64,000 bases of DNA. It comes from Zea mays (lineage: Eukaryota; Streptophyta; Magnoliopsida; Poales; Poaceae). The position numbers were made by a program, and so were the translations under genes. A model generated the notes under the pieces. The model was given only the letters and a program-made list of their open reading frames with translations, made no database searches and was not told where the DNA came from. The stretch lies in the NCBI RefSeq assembly GCF_902167145.1, contig NC_050097.1, positions 171,894,923 through 171,958,922 on the forward strand, given 5' to 3'. Positions within the stretch are counted from its first letter, which is position 1, and each line of letters begins with the position of its first letter. Below, in pieces: positions 62,746 through 64,000 of the stretch.

Positions 62746-63940
62746 ACATTGGAATAGATGCGCGCACATGGATGGGTCATTTCGCGAGTGGTGCGCGATG
62801 TATAGAGCTGTATGCATGCTACGTCGGGAGAAAGAAAAAGATGAGGAAGGGGAGAGGTGTAGCTGGTATTTTTGTCGTAGTGTGAGTAAACTAGCAGGTG
62901 AGTTTCTTTAAGTGCACACGGTCTTGGAGTTGAAGAAAGAAAATTAATCATATAAAGAAAAGAAAGGTTAGAAGGGGTTAAATAAAATAACGAGTCTACT
63001 CCATGTGGGTGAAAGGAAATAAAGGAGTAAAGGAAAACTTGCATGCAAGCATAGTACAGTACAATCCACATAATTTTTTGTATTTTAAGAGCTATCTTAG
63101 GGAATAAGTGTAAAAAAAACACAAAATACATATTTTGATGAATGAACATTTATAGCACGGTTCTCTAAGTCTAATATATGGTTTTACCCATATAACCCAC
63201 ATAAATGAGTTGTCTCTTGAGTGGTTATAGTAAATAAGATATAATGATTAAATATATTGGGTTGTATGAGCGACTTTTTTATGTGTATTTATTGTTTGGA
63301 AAATTGCAACATAGTATGTGTCCTTAAAGTATGTATAACCCCATTCAATACTCGGTCTCTTGAGAAATCTCTAAGGAGTTAAATGTAAAAAATACAACAG
63401 CATGACTCTCCATACATATTATCTCTTGACAACATTTATGATATAACTAGTTTTAAAGATACATCATTGTATGATATAGTTTCTTAAATATCTCTTATGC
63501 ATAGAAAATTGTTTATGAACCTCTAGGTTACATGGTGAAAATGTAAATGGAAAATAAAGTTGCATTTATACACCTTGTTGCACGTAAAGAATTACAATAA
63601 ATGAGGCGGGTGAAATAGAGGAGGCTAGTGGCGTAAGTGTATTTATTTCATTTCTCTTTGTTTCTTAATCAAATATTCTTTGTTGTTTGGATTTTTTTAA
63701 AACACTTTTGTTGGTAAACTATTGTCTTGCTGAAGCTGAAAACCGAACGTTACATTTACCCAAGTTATGGTTTCCACTTTCAGTGAAACTCAAAAGAAAG
63801 CAGCGGCAACGGCAACACAGAGCAGTCTGCAGGCAAACCTTGTATCCTAGAGTATCATTCATTTACAGTTCTTTCTAAACCTGTACATATATTACAGGCA
63901 GTTGTGTCGAGTTTGAGAAACACACTGCTTGTTCATAACA
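62746..63940. other. intergenic, nothing recognised
   Basis: AT-rich unique-looking sequence. Open frames are short and lack family features. Confidence 0.4.
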
Positions 63941-64000
63941 TCATGGCATCGCATCCATGTACTTCTTGCAGCCGTCCTCAGATGTCTGCATTGATTCCAA
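63941..64000 (-). CDS. possible C-terminus of a gene continuing beyond the window
   Basis: The minus strand from the window edge reads 19 open codons, LESMQTSEDGCKKYMDAMP, then TGA at 63941-63943. Balanced codon use and GC content higher than the flank suggest a terminal exon, and the downstream AT-rich stretch could be its 3' UTR. I do not recognise the family. Nineteen codons are too few to exclude chance. Confidence 0.35.
   Translation of the reverse strand: MESMQTSEDGCKKYMDAMP

Overview
The window is plant nuclear DNA, almost certainly maize or a very close relative. Long SIRE/Maximus-lineage Copia retrotransposons of the Opie/Ji type are nested among other LTR elements, and the few host genes have GC-rich grass-type first exons and GT-AG introns. 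Most of the 64 kb is transposable element; only two host genes look intact. Family names (Opie-like, Ji-like, Reina-like) come from recognition of ends and domain content, not from a database search.

Layout. 1-829: 5' end of a Copia element on the minus strand (LTR and gag start). 900-10430: a complete, very young Opie-like Copia element (plus strand, TSD GCAAC) with long gag and pol ORFs, inserted about 0.5 kb upstream of a DUF1218 membrane-protein gene (two exons, 10946-12111). 12421-13745: 3' part of a LINE on the minus strand whose RNase H segment has been amplified into nine tandem units. 14705-33126: an old non-autonomous LTR element (LTRs TGTCGG...CA, unusual primer-binding site, internal repeats, no pol). 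Its left LTR was split by a decayed Ji-like Copia (15178-24129, minus, TSD GTTAT) and its right LTR by a 4.03-kb solo LTR (28692-32725, TSD ATTAA). 33.2-38.6 kb: gene-fragment territory, with a piece of a respiratory burst oxidase (RBOH) gene that still has introns, a transit-peptide-like piece and a glutaredoxin piece, the last two downstream of a Helitron-like 5' terminus. 38654-47162: a third Copia (minus, decayed) inside a small TIR-type element.

48608-58402: a six-exon gene for an F-box plus RCC1-repeat protein (483 aa predicted). A young, coding-intact Reina-like Gypsy chromovirus (50875-56491, TSD GACTC) sits in intron 3 in the same orientation. Other introns hold SINE- and MITE-like insertions. 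58.8-62.8 kb: a CACTA transposase fragment, a complete 855-bp TRIM (60300-61154, TSD CAACC) and LTR relics. The last 60 bases may encode the C-terminus of another gene on the minus strand.

What is most unusual: (i) in all three SIRE-type Copia elements the gag and pol frames are closed to each other, yet a 3'-splice-site-like YAG|GTTTATGCA opens pol, and a Trp|Val GT site 80-82 nt upstream would join the frames in phase every time; (ii) the LTR TATA box lies in the loop of a perfect 10-11 bp inverted repeat; (iii) the U3 regions are packed with a CACCGGAC-N-GTCCGGTG palindrome; (iv) the LINE RNase H segment became an alternating two-type tandem array; (v) the chromovirus polyprotein ends inside its own 3' LTR.
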